From positions 6,848,618 to 6,912,617 of the forward strand of contig JAJEKV010000056.1 of assembly GCA_021234155.1 (NCBI GenBank): DNA of 64,000 bases. Reading direction: 5' to 3'. Source of the DNA: Isoetes taiwanensis. Its lineage: Eukaryota; Streptophyta; Lycopodiopsida; Isoetales; Isoetaceae. Of the stretch, positions 24,029 through 35,705 are shown piece after piece (positions within the stretch are counted from its first letter, which is position 1; each line of letters starts with the position of its first letter). The notes under the pieces were generated by a model. That model saw only the letters and a list, made by a program, of their open reading frames with translations. It was not told the DNA's origin and did not search any database. The position numbers and the translations under genes are program-made.

Positions 24029-25330
24029 TCACAGAGGGGCAGGAGCTATGCTATTTCTAGGCATGTTGGCTTGCCGAGGTCCGGATCTTAGGCTATAGGG
24101 AGTACCAGCAGCCAAGACCTCTTCTTCTCTTCGAAGTTCATCACCTCCTTCTACATGAATCGAGAAACAAAGATGAGAAGAGGATGCATCTACAGCCTTA
24201 CCTTTATCTTTCAACATATACTCTTTGATCCCCGCACTTGTCTTCATAATGGCCTGTTTCTTTACAATATGAACACACACGGGCACTCCTTACCAAGGTG
24301 TGGCCCTTTCTATCACATCTAGGGCAAGGCTTGGACCAAAGAACTACTTTCCTCGAATGGCCCCGATTTCTTAGAGGGTACAATGTTTTCTACTTTGTGT
24401 AGAATCTGAAGAGTTGAAATCGGAGGCCTCATCTCTGGGTGCTGGAGCCTTCTTGAGCTCAGAGAGTTGCTTGGTAACCTCCATAAGTGTCTCTGCAGTC
24501 CTGGCATGTTCAGTTGCAATTTTAAGGTTAGTAGCTTGCAACTTAGAAATCTCTTCTCTCATATCTTCTTCAAAAGAATTTTTCTTCTTCACTGTACACA
24601 CAGGTTCATACTTAGTCTCTAAATCATTGAAATAATCAAGATCAACGTGCTCAAAAGTAGAAAATGCAGCCCTTAGCCTGCTGATCTCAATTGCTTTGGA
24701 AAATACCCTTGGTAATGTCTCAAAACATTGTTGTTGATGTATTTTCATTAACTTCTTGTAAACAGGAGGTCTGAACTTCAAACCATGCAAGAAAGCAGTG
24801 ATCAAATGCAAAGGAGGATTATCTACACCCTTTGACTCACACTTTATCACATGCTCTCCAAATCTATCAACATAAGCTTCTATGCTTTCATCACTTCTAA
24901 TAGAAAGAGAATGCAGCTTCTTTGAAGCAAAGTTTCGTGAGTCACAGATTCGCCAAACCTATCAATGAATCTGCCCTCATCTCTTCAAATGTGTGAACAC
25001 CATAAATCTTTCTTTGAGTGTTAAACCATTTAGTAGCAAGATCATCAGATAAAGAAAGCTTGAACAATTCCAACTTAGTCATACCTCTAGGAGCATGATT
25101 CCTAAAATAATCATCAAATGAGTTTAGAAATACCTCCGGGGTTTCTTTTTCTCATAAAGAGGTCGTGAAGGAGGCATCTCCAACCCGAAGATAGGGTCGA
25201 AGATAGTTGCCTAGAGGTGCTTTGCGCTTCCGGCCGCCGCTTTGCCGCCAACCCAGTGCTCGTGAGGCATATCTTCAAGATGGCTAGGCTCTCCATCACC
25301 ATCCATATCTGTACCAGCCTTCCTTGGGTG
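24029..25330 (-). pseudogene. Gag-like region
   Basis: Minus-strand frames 25,302-25,114, 24,850-24,371 and 24,286-24,029 lie 5' of the protease. The 159-codon segment is helical and charged (LITAFLHGLKFRPPVYKKLM, then a Glu/Lys-rich stretch), like plant retrotransposon gag. The last part has CVHIVKKQAIMKT-like sequence. Reading the alternative frame gives Cys/His residues consistent with a broken zinc knuckle near 24,240-24,310. The product would form the element's capsid. Broken in several places. Confidence 0.55.
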
Positions 25331-25380
25331 CCTCACCATGAGGGGCTCTCAAGTTTTTGCAAGAGTTTTTTAGAGAATCC

Positions 25381-25396
25381 CTAAGGGACCTCCAAA
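25381..25396 (-). promoter_or_regulatory. Candidate primer binding site
   Basis: On minus, five bases after the 5' LTR ends, the sequence reads TGGAGGTCCCTTAG. PBSs start with TGG, pairing with the CCA tail of a tRNA, at this distance. It does not match the common initiator-Met PBS; the tRNA is not identified. Confidence 0.4.
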
Positions 25397-25399
25397 AGA

Positions 25400-27283
25400 T
25401 GTTGCCTTTCACGTAATCCTTGCAAAAACCGTGGATGCACAAATCTCTAAATTGTGGGATTTCCTAAAAGATACTTGCCAAATTCTCGTGTTTAGGGGGC
25501 GAGAGAGCCAAAGGTGTGGTGAGGGGATGTGAAAAGATGAGAAAAGAGGTGCAAATGTGAGGAAATAAGGTGATATGTGAATGCGTGTATGATCGGGATG
25601 TTTTCTCAGAACAAAGTGGTGAAAATGATTGAAGAAAAACTTTGGGATGCAAATCAAACTTCCTTTGAATGCAAATGAAATATTTGAGCAAATTCTGGCA
25701 GAATAGCTATTTGTTTAGCTAAATCTAGATAATATCAGATAACTTGAATTGATTTCAACTCATTTGTTGATCAAGATTGGTGGGAAATTGGTGGCAAAGT
25801 TCGCCCGTAAGTGGATCGGCACATAAAAATGGGAAAACCCTAATTTTTGAAAAAACTCGAAATCGATTGAAGAAAGGGGAAACACCATGGATTGCTCAAG
25901 AAAACTTTTCTCGATTATCTTAGGAACATAATACAAATCGTCGGGTAATCCATTTGATCACTCTGAAATAGAATTTGTATCAGAACTTCAAAAATCTTGG
26001 CTTTCAAGAACAAGGGCGGGTTTCTAATCAAAAATCTCCTCTCCTAGTGTGGAATACGGCTCGGATCATCTTTATAGACCTGTGTCAGGGTAGTTAGAGC
26101 TCCAATTTGTCTGCATATGGCCACGAACTCTTCTTTCCCAAAAATAGGCAATATTACGTTCTTGGCATGATCTCCATTAATTCGCATCCTCTTCATGATT
26201 CGATTGGTTCCGTAAGTCGATTATGATCGTGCGAATCGCTCGCATCACTCAAAGTCTTGAAGCCGGGCCAGAATCATAGAACCCTAATGGATCTTGGCGG
26301 ATTTTCTTCAAAGTGGATATATCCCACGGGCCTAAATCAAAAAGTCACCGGTATATATAGCTCGATCCACGCAAACTCTTAAATTGACGTGTCTTGCCCA
26401 CGGGGGATTCGGTACCTCCACCCCCCACACGGTGTGAGCCACGTGAGGGGGTGATTACCGAAAAGGAATCTAGGTCGGGGGGTGGTAGAATAGGACAATT
26501 TTTTTTACATTTTCTCAAAGGGCACGATTCCCAAGAATTGGAATTCAAGGGTCTATATAAGGTCTTTTTGAAATTTTTGTGCCGGTGGCATATTTTCATT
26601 AGGGCAACCCGGTGAGGTGGTCAAATTTTGGAAAATGGCACTTTGATTTTTGGCTAAAAAGGTGAATCAATGGTGACCGGACATGATGAAATGATGACTT
26701 GGCATAATGAAGGATGATGTGGCAAGGTCAAACATGGCTTTTGCCTAAGTGGATTTTCGAAATTTTAAATGCCCCTTGATATTTTTGATGAGGTGGCATG
26801 ATTTTGACCCAAGTGGCAAAGATATAACCAAAGTTGGATGACAAAGCATTTTTGTGAGCAAGGTGGCCATCCTAGGTGGCATTTTGACTCTTGATGACGT
26901 GGCAAGGGTATTTTTTGGAAAGTGTGCCTTTTGACTTTCTATTTTGACTTTCACTTGACTTTTTGACATCTTTGGCACTTTTGGATGATGACTAGGATGC
27001 CACTTGGCAAAGGTATAGATTTTTTGGCATTTTGGGATTTTTAGGCATCTTTAGAAGCATATTTGGCTAGCGATAGGGGAAATTCAAGGAGAAATGGGAG
27101 GTAGGCTCAAAAAATTTGGGAAAAATCAAGGATGGCTAGTTTTGGCTAAAGGATTTGGCAGGGGTACTCACCTGGCCTAGATTCTCTTTCAGCCTGATAC
27201 CTTTCCTTAATAGCTCCTCCAATACTTTAGAATTTTCTTCATATCTTCATTTCTTCTTCATGTTGCCACTTCAAGGGGCAACA
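25400..27283 (-). repeat. 5' LTR of the Ty3/gypsy element (right copy)
   Basis: 1884 bp, same TGTTGCC and GGCAACA ends as the left copy. Length differs by 15 bp, almost all from small indels at CG-rich positions such as CACAGAATCC versus CACGTAATCC. Transcription of the element would start within this LTR and proceed leftward. Confidence 0.93.
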
Positions 27284-27288
27284 CCCGC
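27284..27288. repeat. Target site duplication, right copy (CCCGC)
   Basis: Exact repeat of 17098-17102, directly after the right LTR. Coding of the interrupted exon resumes here. Confidence 0.85.
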
Positions 27289-28660
27289 CTTCCTCGCAAA
27301 CATGTCTCCCGCCGAGAGAGACCAAATTGCAGCATATTTTGCCTCTTTGACACCAACGCCAGTTAGGCAGCCTCCCGCTCCTATTCCCCAACGACATAGT
27401 GTTGATTATCGGCCTCCACGTTCTCGCGAGAATATTGAGAATGCTAGACGTAGTATGGACTCCCGTTCTAGGCAAGAGACGGGAACAGATTTTTCTAATG
27501 CAAGGAACTTGGAGGAAGATTTCAACAGGTAAATATATATCCACTACGTACCAAATATTTCTTTGGTTGCAGCATGTTAAAGATGCTCATTCTCTCATTA
27601 CTTCTCAGGTCAAGAAGTAGTGGAGCAACAGACTCACAACGTTCAAGATCGCGACGATCATCACAGGGTTCGGGATCCGAAGAACATGGTCGCTCGCCTG
27701 ACTTGGAGAGGGAAGGATCCCGACGACGTCCACGTGTCACTGAAGAAGAGCGTCCATTTCGCTTTGTTTTAGACACGTAAGTCTGCGGGTGATTTGGCCC
27801 CGAATATACCCGACTATCATATTAATAATAATTTTTTGATGTAAGTTATGTGAACATATTATTTAAGATATCAACCTTAAATATTAGTACTTTGTCATCT
27901 AAATTTGTTGTTTTGTTCATTCTCTTCACTTAGAATACATTGTAAAGTGCTCAAAAGGTTCTTAATGGGGACGGGATATGTATATTGACGGTAGACATAA
28001 ACACGCTTTTATATACCCACCATTTATGCTTCGAGGACGATCTTCCTAAGAAGGATGATGAGGGAAGTGTCTTTATACTACACCGAGGGGCGGGTCACAA
28101 ATAATATCTCTCGTTTATGGCCTCCCAGCGGTATAGGGGAGTGGCCTGGCGCTTATGACCAACGCCAAATAGAGAGCGTCAAAATAAAATGAAACGAGTT
28201 TCGGAGATAGAAAAAGCAAAGGCGTTTAACTGGAAGAAGCTCACTTCGATGATGGGCGAGCTTATACGAAAAAGGAGGTACATGACCTAGTCATAGTCTT
28301 GTTTTTATTATTTTGATATGGCGTTGATCTATCGATTTATGTCAAAGGCACCATGTGGTCAAGGAACTGAAGCAGACTTGCGAAAAAGAAGGAGGCGATT
28401 GGTCAAAAGTCCTAAACCACTTAATCTCCACAAGGAAGATATCAAGGTATTTCTTATTTTTTTGTCATTCGTTCACTTTAACTTGTGATAATGTTGTGTG
28501 CCTTGCAATCGATTGCATTGAATGTGCAAAGGATCCGAAAAACAAACATAGAGCTCGGACCCGAAACAAAGCAACTAAAAGTGAGCGAAAGCCGTCTCAT
28601 TTGGGCTCCGTCGGTCGAAAAGGGTTTCTCTATAGATTCGTAAGAGCTATATTAGTTCAC

Positions 28661-29120
28661 ATTAATTTTAATAAGAACTTTAAATGTCACTAGCTAATAC
28701 TCGTTATATTGTCATAGGAACATCTATACGGGTTTAAACCTAACAAGCGAAGCGTACAAGTAGCCACGGGCGTGGAGTCATTTATCTGTATCAACAGTTA
28801 TCTGACGAGGGAACTCTCCCACTTGGCGGGAATGCGGGGGTGCGTTGTAGAAAATTATTATAATTCTATGAACTACATTAACGCCATATTCTTTTGGTTT
28901 TATAGGAGCGATGGCGGATATGAATGAAGGTCTAGAGCATGACATGGGGCCTCCGGGCGTGAGGATCGCAAGCGTCATTGGAGAGCCATCCAATCACAAA
29001 CCGTAGATGCGGTGACGGTTTGAGGCGTACTCTAACTACATACTCGGATGACTACTCCACTTTGAATCGAGAGAGTAGCTCTAGGCTAAAAGGGTGGATA
29101 CTCCTCTTAACGAGTCTTTT
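28661..29120. other. 3' part of the CACTA gene, partly coding
   Basis: Short protein-like pieces remain on plus (YGFKPNKRSVQVATGVE.. near 28725-28800) but exon limits cannot be set. After about 29,000 I see no coding. Confidence 0.35.
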
Positions 29121-29275
29121 GTGATTATTTAAAAATATAAATACAATTCACTTTTGTGATTATTTAAAAATATAAATATAAAAATAATTTTGTGACTATT
29201 TAAAAATATGAATATAAAAACACTTTTGTGATTATTTAAAATATTTTTTTATATTTATATTTTTATATAAATATT
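29120..29275. repeat. AT-rich tandem repeat, three copies
   Basis: The word CTTTTGTGATTATTTAAAA and variants recur at about 29152, 29188 (TTTTGTGACTATTTAAAAA) and 29222 with spacing of 35-36 bp, each followed by TATAAATATAAAA-like sequence. A T-run follows at 29280-29300. Confidence 0.7.
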
Positions 29276-29329
29276 TTTTATTTTTTTTTTTTTTTTTTCC
29301 CACGTCAAGATAAATCGGCGTATCCACGT

Positions 29330-29773
29330 ATTTTTTTTTTTGCCACGTGGCTTTTCAATTTTCCACGTGTATATTCCACGTGTCACGCGTCATCGGGCGT
29401 CTACACGCGGGGCTTTTACGCGCGTGTATATTCCGCGTATATTCCCCGCGTGTATATGCCACGTGTATATTCCATCGATACCGTTCCCACGTGTCACGTC
29501 GCATGCGACGTATACACGTGGCTTTTACGGCACGCGTGGATTTTGGTGATATTCCACGTGTATATTCCACGTGTATATTTCACGTGTCACGTGCCATGCG
29601 ACGTCTGCGCGACGTCTGTGTCACGTCTGCGCGACGTCTGCTGGCGCTGCCGACGCGTCGCATGCGGCGATGTCTGCGCGAACGACGTCTTGACGACGCG
29701 TCGGCGGCAGCCGTCGGGCGTCGCGCCCGGGACGTCGCTATTAAGGCCGCTAAATGACCCTTTTCTTGTTGTG
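29330..29773. repeat. Right subterminal repeats and terminus of the CACTA-like element
   Basis: Words ACGTGTATATTCCACGTGT, CACGTGTCACG and GCATGCGACGT recur roughly ten times between 29340 and 29600, giving way to CGACGTCTGCGCGACGTC repeats, then TAGCGACGTCC-like sequence and the terminus TTTTCTTGTTGTG at 29761-29773. This layout (dense short subterminal repeats and a CAC/GTG end) is typical of CACTA elements. The G-box-like CACGTG words could also bind plant bZIP or bHLH factors. Confidence 0.65.
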
Positions 29774-31000
29774 ATGTCTTGTAGTACCCCAGCTTTTCAA
29801 TCCATTTGAACCTCATCTTAAAAGAATTCCCACGATGGCGAATCCAGACCTCCCACCCACGGGGGTTGAACCCCCTCAAACCCCCGTGCCAACCACTAAG
29901 GGCGGGCATCGTTTATGTTTGAATTATAATTCTTAATTATATTTAAGCTTTAATAATGTTAGATAATATTAATGGCCAAGCCTTAGACTTAGAACCAAGA
30001 TCCTTAAGCTAGATAGAGACAGCATCGGCATTCATCATACCTTAGTTGTCGCTCTTATCTTGCTAAGTATTCTCTTGTCTACATATAGGTAGTATAATTA
30101 AACATTTTTCTTAGAAACCCAGCTAGTTGCCAAGGCCTTAGAAATTGTTGTCACACGTTGGTATGATACACCAACACACGTTATAGGTGCACTATCATCA
30201 AGTGTCTTCAGCCATGCCTTTGTATCATAGATAATTATCTAGGAATTCATTCTATCTAGGTAATTCAGTCTAGCACACCAAGTACACCCAGTGAATGAGT
30301 CCCCTTCTACCACCCCATAATAGTAAATAAGTACCTTCTCAGTGCCTAGTAAAGTGCCAAATGCCAAATGCCAAGTGCGTCATTTGAGGTAGAGTGGATA
30401 AAGGTATAAAAATAGGGATTGTAGAGTAAGTAGACATAAGTAATTCTTGTTGTGATAGTATTAGTTGCCTTGTGCACCTTAGGGCAGTAAAATAGATCAG
30501 CAGAACCTTCGTTCCGGATCCTCGAGCCTCGACAGGGGAGACACTCGACAACATCAACGAATTGAAAGCAGAGAGCAAACTTATGGAGGAAACTTCACCA
30601 AATCAAAAGCCAAGATGGAGTACAGGGAAGCCCGAACATAAATTAAGAAAGGGGAGCCTATCGGAAGGACGATTGCGACATCAAGGATAAACACAAGACT
30701 TGCCAAGAAGGCTATGCAACAGCCAGTGAGCATCATGTCACTTACAAAATTGATTACATTAGGGGAGGAACACTTCCTAGTCAAGGATATTCTCCAAGTG
30801 ACATATTGTCTCGAGGAACGGCCCCACATCGATGACTAATGTCACAACTATGCCACCAACAAGTAGACAACTTCATCGACTTATGATATCAAGAGCCCAA
30901 AGGATGAGACTGGACATACCTCCTCGGAAGGGCAACTATCGTAGATATACATGCCATAGTAGTATCAGATCTAGACTCCAAGCAGGCATGCTTTGACTAA
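29774..31000. other. Unassigned DNA with a TATA-like box
   Basis: No coding recognised. GGTATAAAAATAGG near 30408 and the flanking repeats CCAAATGCCAAATGCCAAG could belong to a degenerate LTR or leader of the downstream chromovirus. No second copy of the 35.7-37.3 kb LTR is found here, so this is not its 5' LTR. Confidence 0.35.
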
Positions 31001-33059
31001 GGAGGTATTACAAGCCAGCAAGGGTGGGCTCCTCAGGAATAGAAATATGGCGAGACTGTAACAAACTTCTTCCTCATCAGCCCCGATACTTCAGACCAGC
31101 TACATCAACCTCGGCAAGCATCATCTCAAGATCATGATGATCTTCGATCTTCCACCGTAGAGATGGAGGTCAAACACCATCAAGAAGAGGCATCATGGGG
31201 GACCAAATACCAGCATTATTAATTGATCAGTCAAGATTAGGCCCTGCAGATGGATGCACATAAACTCCTTTCAGCAAGAGAAGTTGCACAGTTAGAAGAG
31301 GTAAAGCACTCAACATTGTCATCAGCCCTATAACAACAGCATGTGGCCGCCAGGATGAAGAATCAAATCGACAAGCTCAACACAACAATATCAATTCAGG
31401 AGTTAGAAGAATCATCCTCGAATCTAATAACCTTCAAGGTAGATGAGTTAAACACGAAAGATTCTACGCAGTGGTGAACATTACCTTCAAGGGTCTAGGA
31501 TGCGACACCGAGCTTTATATCGCCACTACATCAGCAAGTCTTCTAAGAGGAATAATTTTAATGAAGGTAGTCAGCATCAACATTAAGGACGAGAAGAGCC
31601 AGAATATGTTCAATGAAAGAAAGCAGAGCACACGAATGATTATACAGCAACTCCAATACCAGATTCTTTTCAATAAATTATGGATCATCGCCTTGCTACT
31701 CCAACGACTAATGACTACACCAGCTTTAAGCAAGCTAGAAGACCTATTGGATAGTCGAATATCTTAGAATTATGGGTGATAACATCCATGATGGGATTGG
31801 GACGAAATTTCGAGTAGATTTTTTTGTTATTTCTTTTAGAAGGGATGTACCCAAAAATGGAGCAAAGCTTCAAGGATTGGGAAGAAAATGTATGGAGTGC
31901 AATAATTGTATACATTGCTGGCAGACATCCAACATATTGGAACCTCTTCGTGAGCTTGATCACATCGCTAAGAAGGATTCAATAATAGGATAACCGTCGA
32001 CCATGTATATGACGAGTACTTCTGCAGCATAAGGAATAATCCGACCAAATGAAGGGAAGCAATCTAATAAGTCCGGCCAACTTCTTAGATGGCATCAACT
32101 CAAAGGTGGGACTATTTCAAGAGGGCAATAATTAAGAAAAGGGAGAACCTAAGTATAGATTAGATCTAAAACAAGAATATTTATCTAATCATATAGTTTT
32201 CTATGTGTGCCCAAAGTAATATCATGCCGACTAAACTTGTGGCCATAGGATTTATGTAAGTAGTTCTTTAACTTGTAACCTTGCACCTCCTAGATGGTGG
32301 ACATCCTTAAGAGCAAGACTCTTAAGTCTAAATCTAGGCAAGTAATTAAGGCAAGGCCGAGTAATTAGCAGCACCAACGGAACAAGAGTCAAGTTCGACA
32401 TCAACCTTAAGCGAAGCAAAGTAGAGCATCGGCATCAACTTATGTACATTGGCAATTATGACCTCATAATAAGCATGCAATATTAAAGCTGGCTAAGGCA
32501 ATAATTGATTATCATAAGTAAGAGATACTTATCCCAGCACCAAAGGGCAAGCACCTTATAATTTAAGTTAAGTAATTCCAATCGTGCAACGCATGTCAGT
32601 AAGGCAATTACTTAAGTGCATCATGAGGAATGAGGTCGTACATAAGCTACAAGTCGTTGACCCCGACTATAAGAGTAAGAAGGAAGATGCTACTTCGAAA
32701 TAGTTGCCTCGGCCAATTTCTAAGTTAATCAAGAAGTCCCATGATATACCTCAAGATGAAATTTGAGAGCTTTTGCTCTATAGAAGCATAGAGTCTGAAA
32801 TCACTCTTGCACCGGAGGCAGAGCCGATCAGCAAGGCTCTTTATAGAATCAGCACTTCCGAGCTAAGCAGAGCTCAAAAAGCAGTTGTAGGAGTTGACCG
32901 ACTTGGGGATCTTTTCGGCCAAGATGGAAGTCTAAAGATGTATATCAACCATGGGCAGCTCAACAAGCAACGACATAATGGATCAGCCCCAAGAAGCAAG
33001 ATTCTTCTACAAAATCGACTTAAAATCGGGCAATCAGCAAATAAGGATGAAGGGGGAAG

Positions 33060-33300
33060 ATAATTATAAGACTCCTTCAAAACACGGTATGGGCACTATG
33101 ATTTCACAGTAATGCCCTTGAGTATATGGAATGCTCCACCAACTTGTATGCATTTGAGGACGACATCTTCGAAGATTCCTTGGAGGGTTTCTTCATCAAT
33201 CTCTCTTCAACGACATCGCGATCTACAGCAAATCAATGGAAGAGCATGCAGCCGTGGAGATGTTAAAACGTCGCCACTCATTGGCAAGCTTTTGAAGCAG
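33060..33300 (+). pseudogene. RT remnant of the chromovirus
   Basis: Read across frames, the segment gives pieces matching the part of gypsy RT from the P-F-G-L-x-N-A-P block to just after the catalytic box: MPLSIWNAPPT in one frame and LFNDIAIYSKSMEEHAAVE in another. The catalytic Y-L-D-D appears as LFND, so one Asp is changed. Only a short part of the domain survives. Confidence 0.6.
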
Positions 33301-33699
33301 CGATTTGCAATGCCATCTCCACTTCGGCAAGCGAATTCGGCAAGAAGATAGAAGAAGACATCTCCCCCAACATGGAGTTCAAGCACATATGGGCTAGTCC
33401 TTACAAGACTGCAAGGACGGATTAAGAAAGAGAAAACCTTCAAATATCTTAAAAAGGAAGGTAATCTTTAATAGCAAAGAACAACTATGCGTACCCAAAG
33501 TATAAGAAGTAAGAAAATCTTCCATGACACGCATAATAGCCCTAATTTCGGCCATATAAAATTATAAAGGCCTATTTGAACATTAGAAGTAGCTACGTCT
33601 AGCTGGGTATGAAGAAGCAGATAATCAGACATATCCAAGAATGTCAGTGGAGTCAGCAGACAAGGGCGGAACAATTTCGAATTCCAGGAATTTTTGAAC

Positions 33700-34200
33700 C
33701 TTGGGCGGTGCAAGACGCCAAGTGGGAAGTCTCAGCATGGGTTTTATAGTTGGCCTTCGAAGGACAACAAGAAGCTTTGAAGCCTTGATGGTTGTGGTAT
33801 ATAGCTTATCAAAAGGGCACATACTTGCCATGCCACACCATAGACACCGCCTTGGATCTAGCCGTGTGGTCTACATAAGAGTTCTTTTAGGCTGCATGGA
33901 ATGCACAGGTCGATCATCACCAACAGAGATCCGAAGTTCTTTAGCGACGTTTAGCAAAACTTCTTCAACACGAGCTGCACCAACTTGTTGATGAGTTTTG
34001 CTTATCATTTGCAGTCAAATCGGCAAAGGGACCGCACCAACACAATTTTGGAGAGCACGTTGAGAAACTATGATTGGAACAAGTAATCCAAATAGGCCGA
34101 GTACATCCACCTGGTCAATTACGTACAATAATATGAAGCAAGAGTCATCGAAGATGTCTCCCCCATGATCAGTTACAGTTATCAATGCTTGACCATAGTT
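33700..34200 (+). pseudogene. Integrase core remnant of the chromovirus
   Basis: MGFIVGLRRTTRSFEALMVV then VVYSLSKGHILAMPHH resemble the D-F-I-x-G-L-P and V-D-R-L-S-K blocks of chromovirus integrase, with the first catalytic Asp replaced by Gly. Further on AYHLQSNRQRDRTN resembles the A-Y-H-P-Q-T-D-G-Q-T-E-R block, and TYNNMKQESSKMSP resembles A-Y-N-N-S..S-P-F. Frame changes separate the pieces. Confidence 0.65.
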
Positions 34201-34379
34201 ATGTGACATAATTTAGTGCGCAAGGTGGAAGTTTCTCAACAACGACAGCATATATGCGGTAGCTTTTGGTAGAAGTGTGAGAGTATCTTCAACAACATGG
34301 GCATATTTGAAGAGTCTAGCAGATAGACATAAAACTCCTCGAGAGTTGTTTTGTTGTGACAGATAAAGTTGGCTCAAGT

Positions 34380-34795
34380 AAAGGTTAAGCAAGGGAAGCT
34401 TCGCATCGGCAATTGCAAGAAGCTCGCCCCTAGGTGGGCCGGTCCGTTCAAGATCTTGGAGAAGAGTGGGCTCTCAAGCCTGCAAGTTGGATCTCTTGGC
34501 CCACCTTAAGGTGTTCCATGTGAGTTTATTGAAAAGGCACGATCCTAACCCTGAGGAGGTTTTGGATACTCCAACTTTGTTGGAAATGACGGAGGATCAA
34601 GTTGAAATTGTGCCTGAATTGCTTCTTGATAAGTCATTCAAGAGGACTAGGTGGTCTCAATTCCTCCAGTATTTGGTCAAGTGGAAGCACTTGCCCGTGG
34701 AAGACGTGACATGGGTATTGAAGCAGGATTTGGAGAAGCAATACCCAGAGTTTAGGAAGAAGTTTGATGGGCGAGAGTCGCCTCCGGTTTGATCG
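34380..34795 (+). pseudogene. Integrase C-terminal region and chromodomain
   Basis: LRIGNCKKLAPRWAGPFKIL is the conserved G-P-F-x-I block. A one-base shift later the frame carries LKVFHVSLLKRH (H-V-S-x-L-K block) and ends in a chromodomain: VPELLLDKSFKRTRWSQFLQ, YLVKWKHLPVEDVTWVLKQD, then LEKQYPEFRKKF. The aromatic and acidic positions (VKW, VTW) are kept. Chromodomains in these integrases steer insertion toward marked chromatin. Confidence 0.85.
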
Positions 34796-34889
34796 GCCTT
34801 GACTTGCCAGGAGGTTAGCTTAGTATGTTTCTTAGTGAGCCTTAAGTTCTGGCTCATGTATTCTAGTTAGTAGAGTGCATGTGCCAGAA

Positions 34890-35240
34890 TCTTGGAACGT
34901 GTGGGCGATGATGGGATACGCCTTTAAGGCATTCTCTAGGCCAACACGCACCAAGAGGTGCGCATGACCATTAGGGTCATGTGAGTGAGGAATGAGGCAT
35001 GGTGGGCGATGATGGGACATCGATCGGATGCTCTCTATGCCGCGATGCGGGGTACGCACACCTGGCCGTAGGAGGGTCATGGTGAAGGTTAAAGTGATCA
35101 TGCGCGATGATGGGATCGTGAGACGTTCCCTAGCTTGAAACCCTCGGGGCATGATGCACTGGGGTGTACTCGATCTGGGCGATCGTGTACAAGGTAGCAC
35201 TTGATCATGGGCGATGATAGGAGCATCTTAAATGTTCCTT
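34890..35240. repeat. Four degenerate ~105-bp repeats with GGGCGATGATGGGA
   Basis: GGGCGATGATGGGA or a close variant occurs at about 34901, 35005, 35102 and 35207, each followed by a variant of GACGTTCCCTA or CTTTAAGGCATTC. Non-coding 3' region between chromodomain and LTR. Confidence 0.65.
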
Positions 35241-35692
35241 AAGCTCAAATCCTTATGGGGCCATGATCGGGTGCAAGGTAGTAGGGTAACCTTGAGCTGG
35301 TAGTTCGGCTCAAGGAGGTAGGTAAGGGGGGTGGTCCCCTAAAACCACAAACTTATTAACTTATATAACGTAATGTGCTACTTGTGCAGGTCAGTGAAGG
35401 GAAGCATGAAGGAGGGAGCACGTTACGAGAAGATAGGAGTCATAGATTTTAGACTAACTATGAGCTCCTAAATTTGTTGTAATAATATTATATGTGTATA
35501 CTTTGATAATAATAGTTGTTATAGCTATATAATTTTGTATAACTTATAAATATACCTTTATAATTACATAATAAGTAATTAACGAAAAGTTGATCTTTTC
35601 AATAAAGTTAAGTTCATATATTCTTGTTGTGTGCTTTTGCAGGATTAGAGTAGGTTGTCACCTTAGCGCAATGCTGAGGACAGCATTGTCCT

Positions 35693-35705
35693 AAGGGGGG
35701 GAGAA
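35693..35705 (+). promoter_or_regulatory. Polypurine tract
   Basis: AAGGGGGGGAGAA directly precedes the LTR start TGTGACG, the expected site and orientation for plus-strand DNA priming in a plus-coding retrotransposon. Confidence 0.8.

Larger units (their letters stand above)
17103..27283 (-). mobile_element. Ty3/gypsy LTR retrotransposon, 10.2 kb, coding on minus
   Basis: Two long direct repeats (17103-18971 and 25400-27283) both begin TGTTGCC and end GGCAACA and are flanked by CCCGC duplications, so the boundaries are firm. Coding order on minus, from high to low coordinates, is gag (about 25,330-24,030), protease (about 23,850-23,690), an RNase H (23,546-22,941), reverse transcriptase (about 22,930-21,850), the usual Ty3-type RNase H start (21,840-21,607) and integrase (about 21,540-20,050). 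All are broken by stops and shifts, some possibly consensus errors. LTRs are near-identical outside CG-rich spots, so the insertion is probably young. The extra RNase H suggests kinship with the Tat/Ogre group, but its place between protease and RT is unusual. Confidence 0.93.
16775..28660 (+). pseudogene. CACTA companion gene (Ptta/EnSpm transposase 24-like), split by a retrotransposon
   Basis: Exon 1 starts at ATG 16775 and ends at a GTAAGT donor (16812). Exon 2 is 16898-17005 (Arg/Pro-rich). Exon 3 starts at 17084, is interrupted at 17102 by the LTR element and resumes at 27289 to 27528. Exon 4 is 27609-27776, ending at GTAAGT and encoding a Ser/Arg-rich segment. Across the insertion the reading frame is continuous once the duplicated CCCGC is counted once, so the gene was open when hit. 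Later exons, around 28175-28280, 28351-28447 and 28510-28640, carry the typical block CAKDPKNKHRARTRNKATKS followed by HLGSVGRKGF, which resembles the conserved C-terminal part of the transposase 24 family. Such proteins are DNA-binding partners in EnSpm transposition. Exon limits after 27776 are approximate. Confidence 0.6.
12107..29773 (+). mobile_element. Probable CACTA (EnSpm) DNA transposon carrying a nested LTR retrotransposon
   Basis: The right end reads TTTTCTTGTTGTG (29761-29773), one base from the canonical CACTA terminus TTTTCTTGTAGTG, and is preceded by 400+ bp of short GC-rich subterminal repeats. Near 12107 the sequence CACATTAAAAAAAAAAG opens a region with related GC-rich words (CGCATGCGACGCC at left, CGCATGCGACGT at right). 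Inside is a multi-exon gene whose later exons resemble the plant transposase 24 (Ptta/EnSpm) family. CACTA elements are known for subterminal repeats and for a second gene next to the main transposase. The left terminus is degenerate and I could not match a 3-bp target duplication, so the exact left boundary is uncertain. No clear TNP2 transposase core is visible, so the element is probably defective. Confidence 0.6.

Noticed and set aside
29347-29757. 136-codon frame at the CACTA right end
   Set aside because: Made from subterminal repeats; open on both strands and without features.
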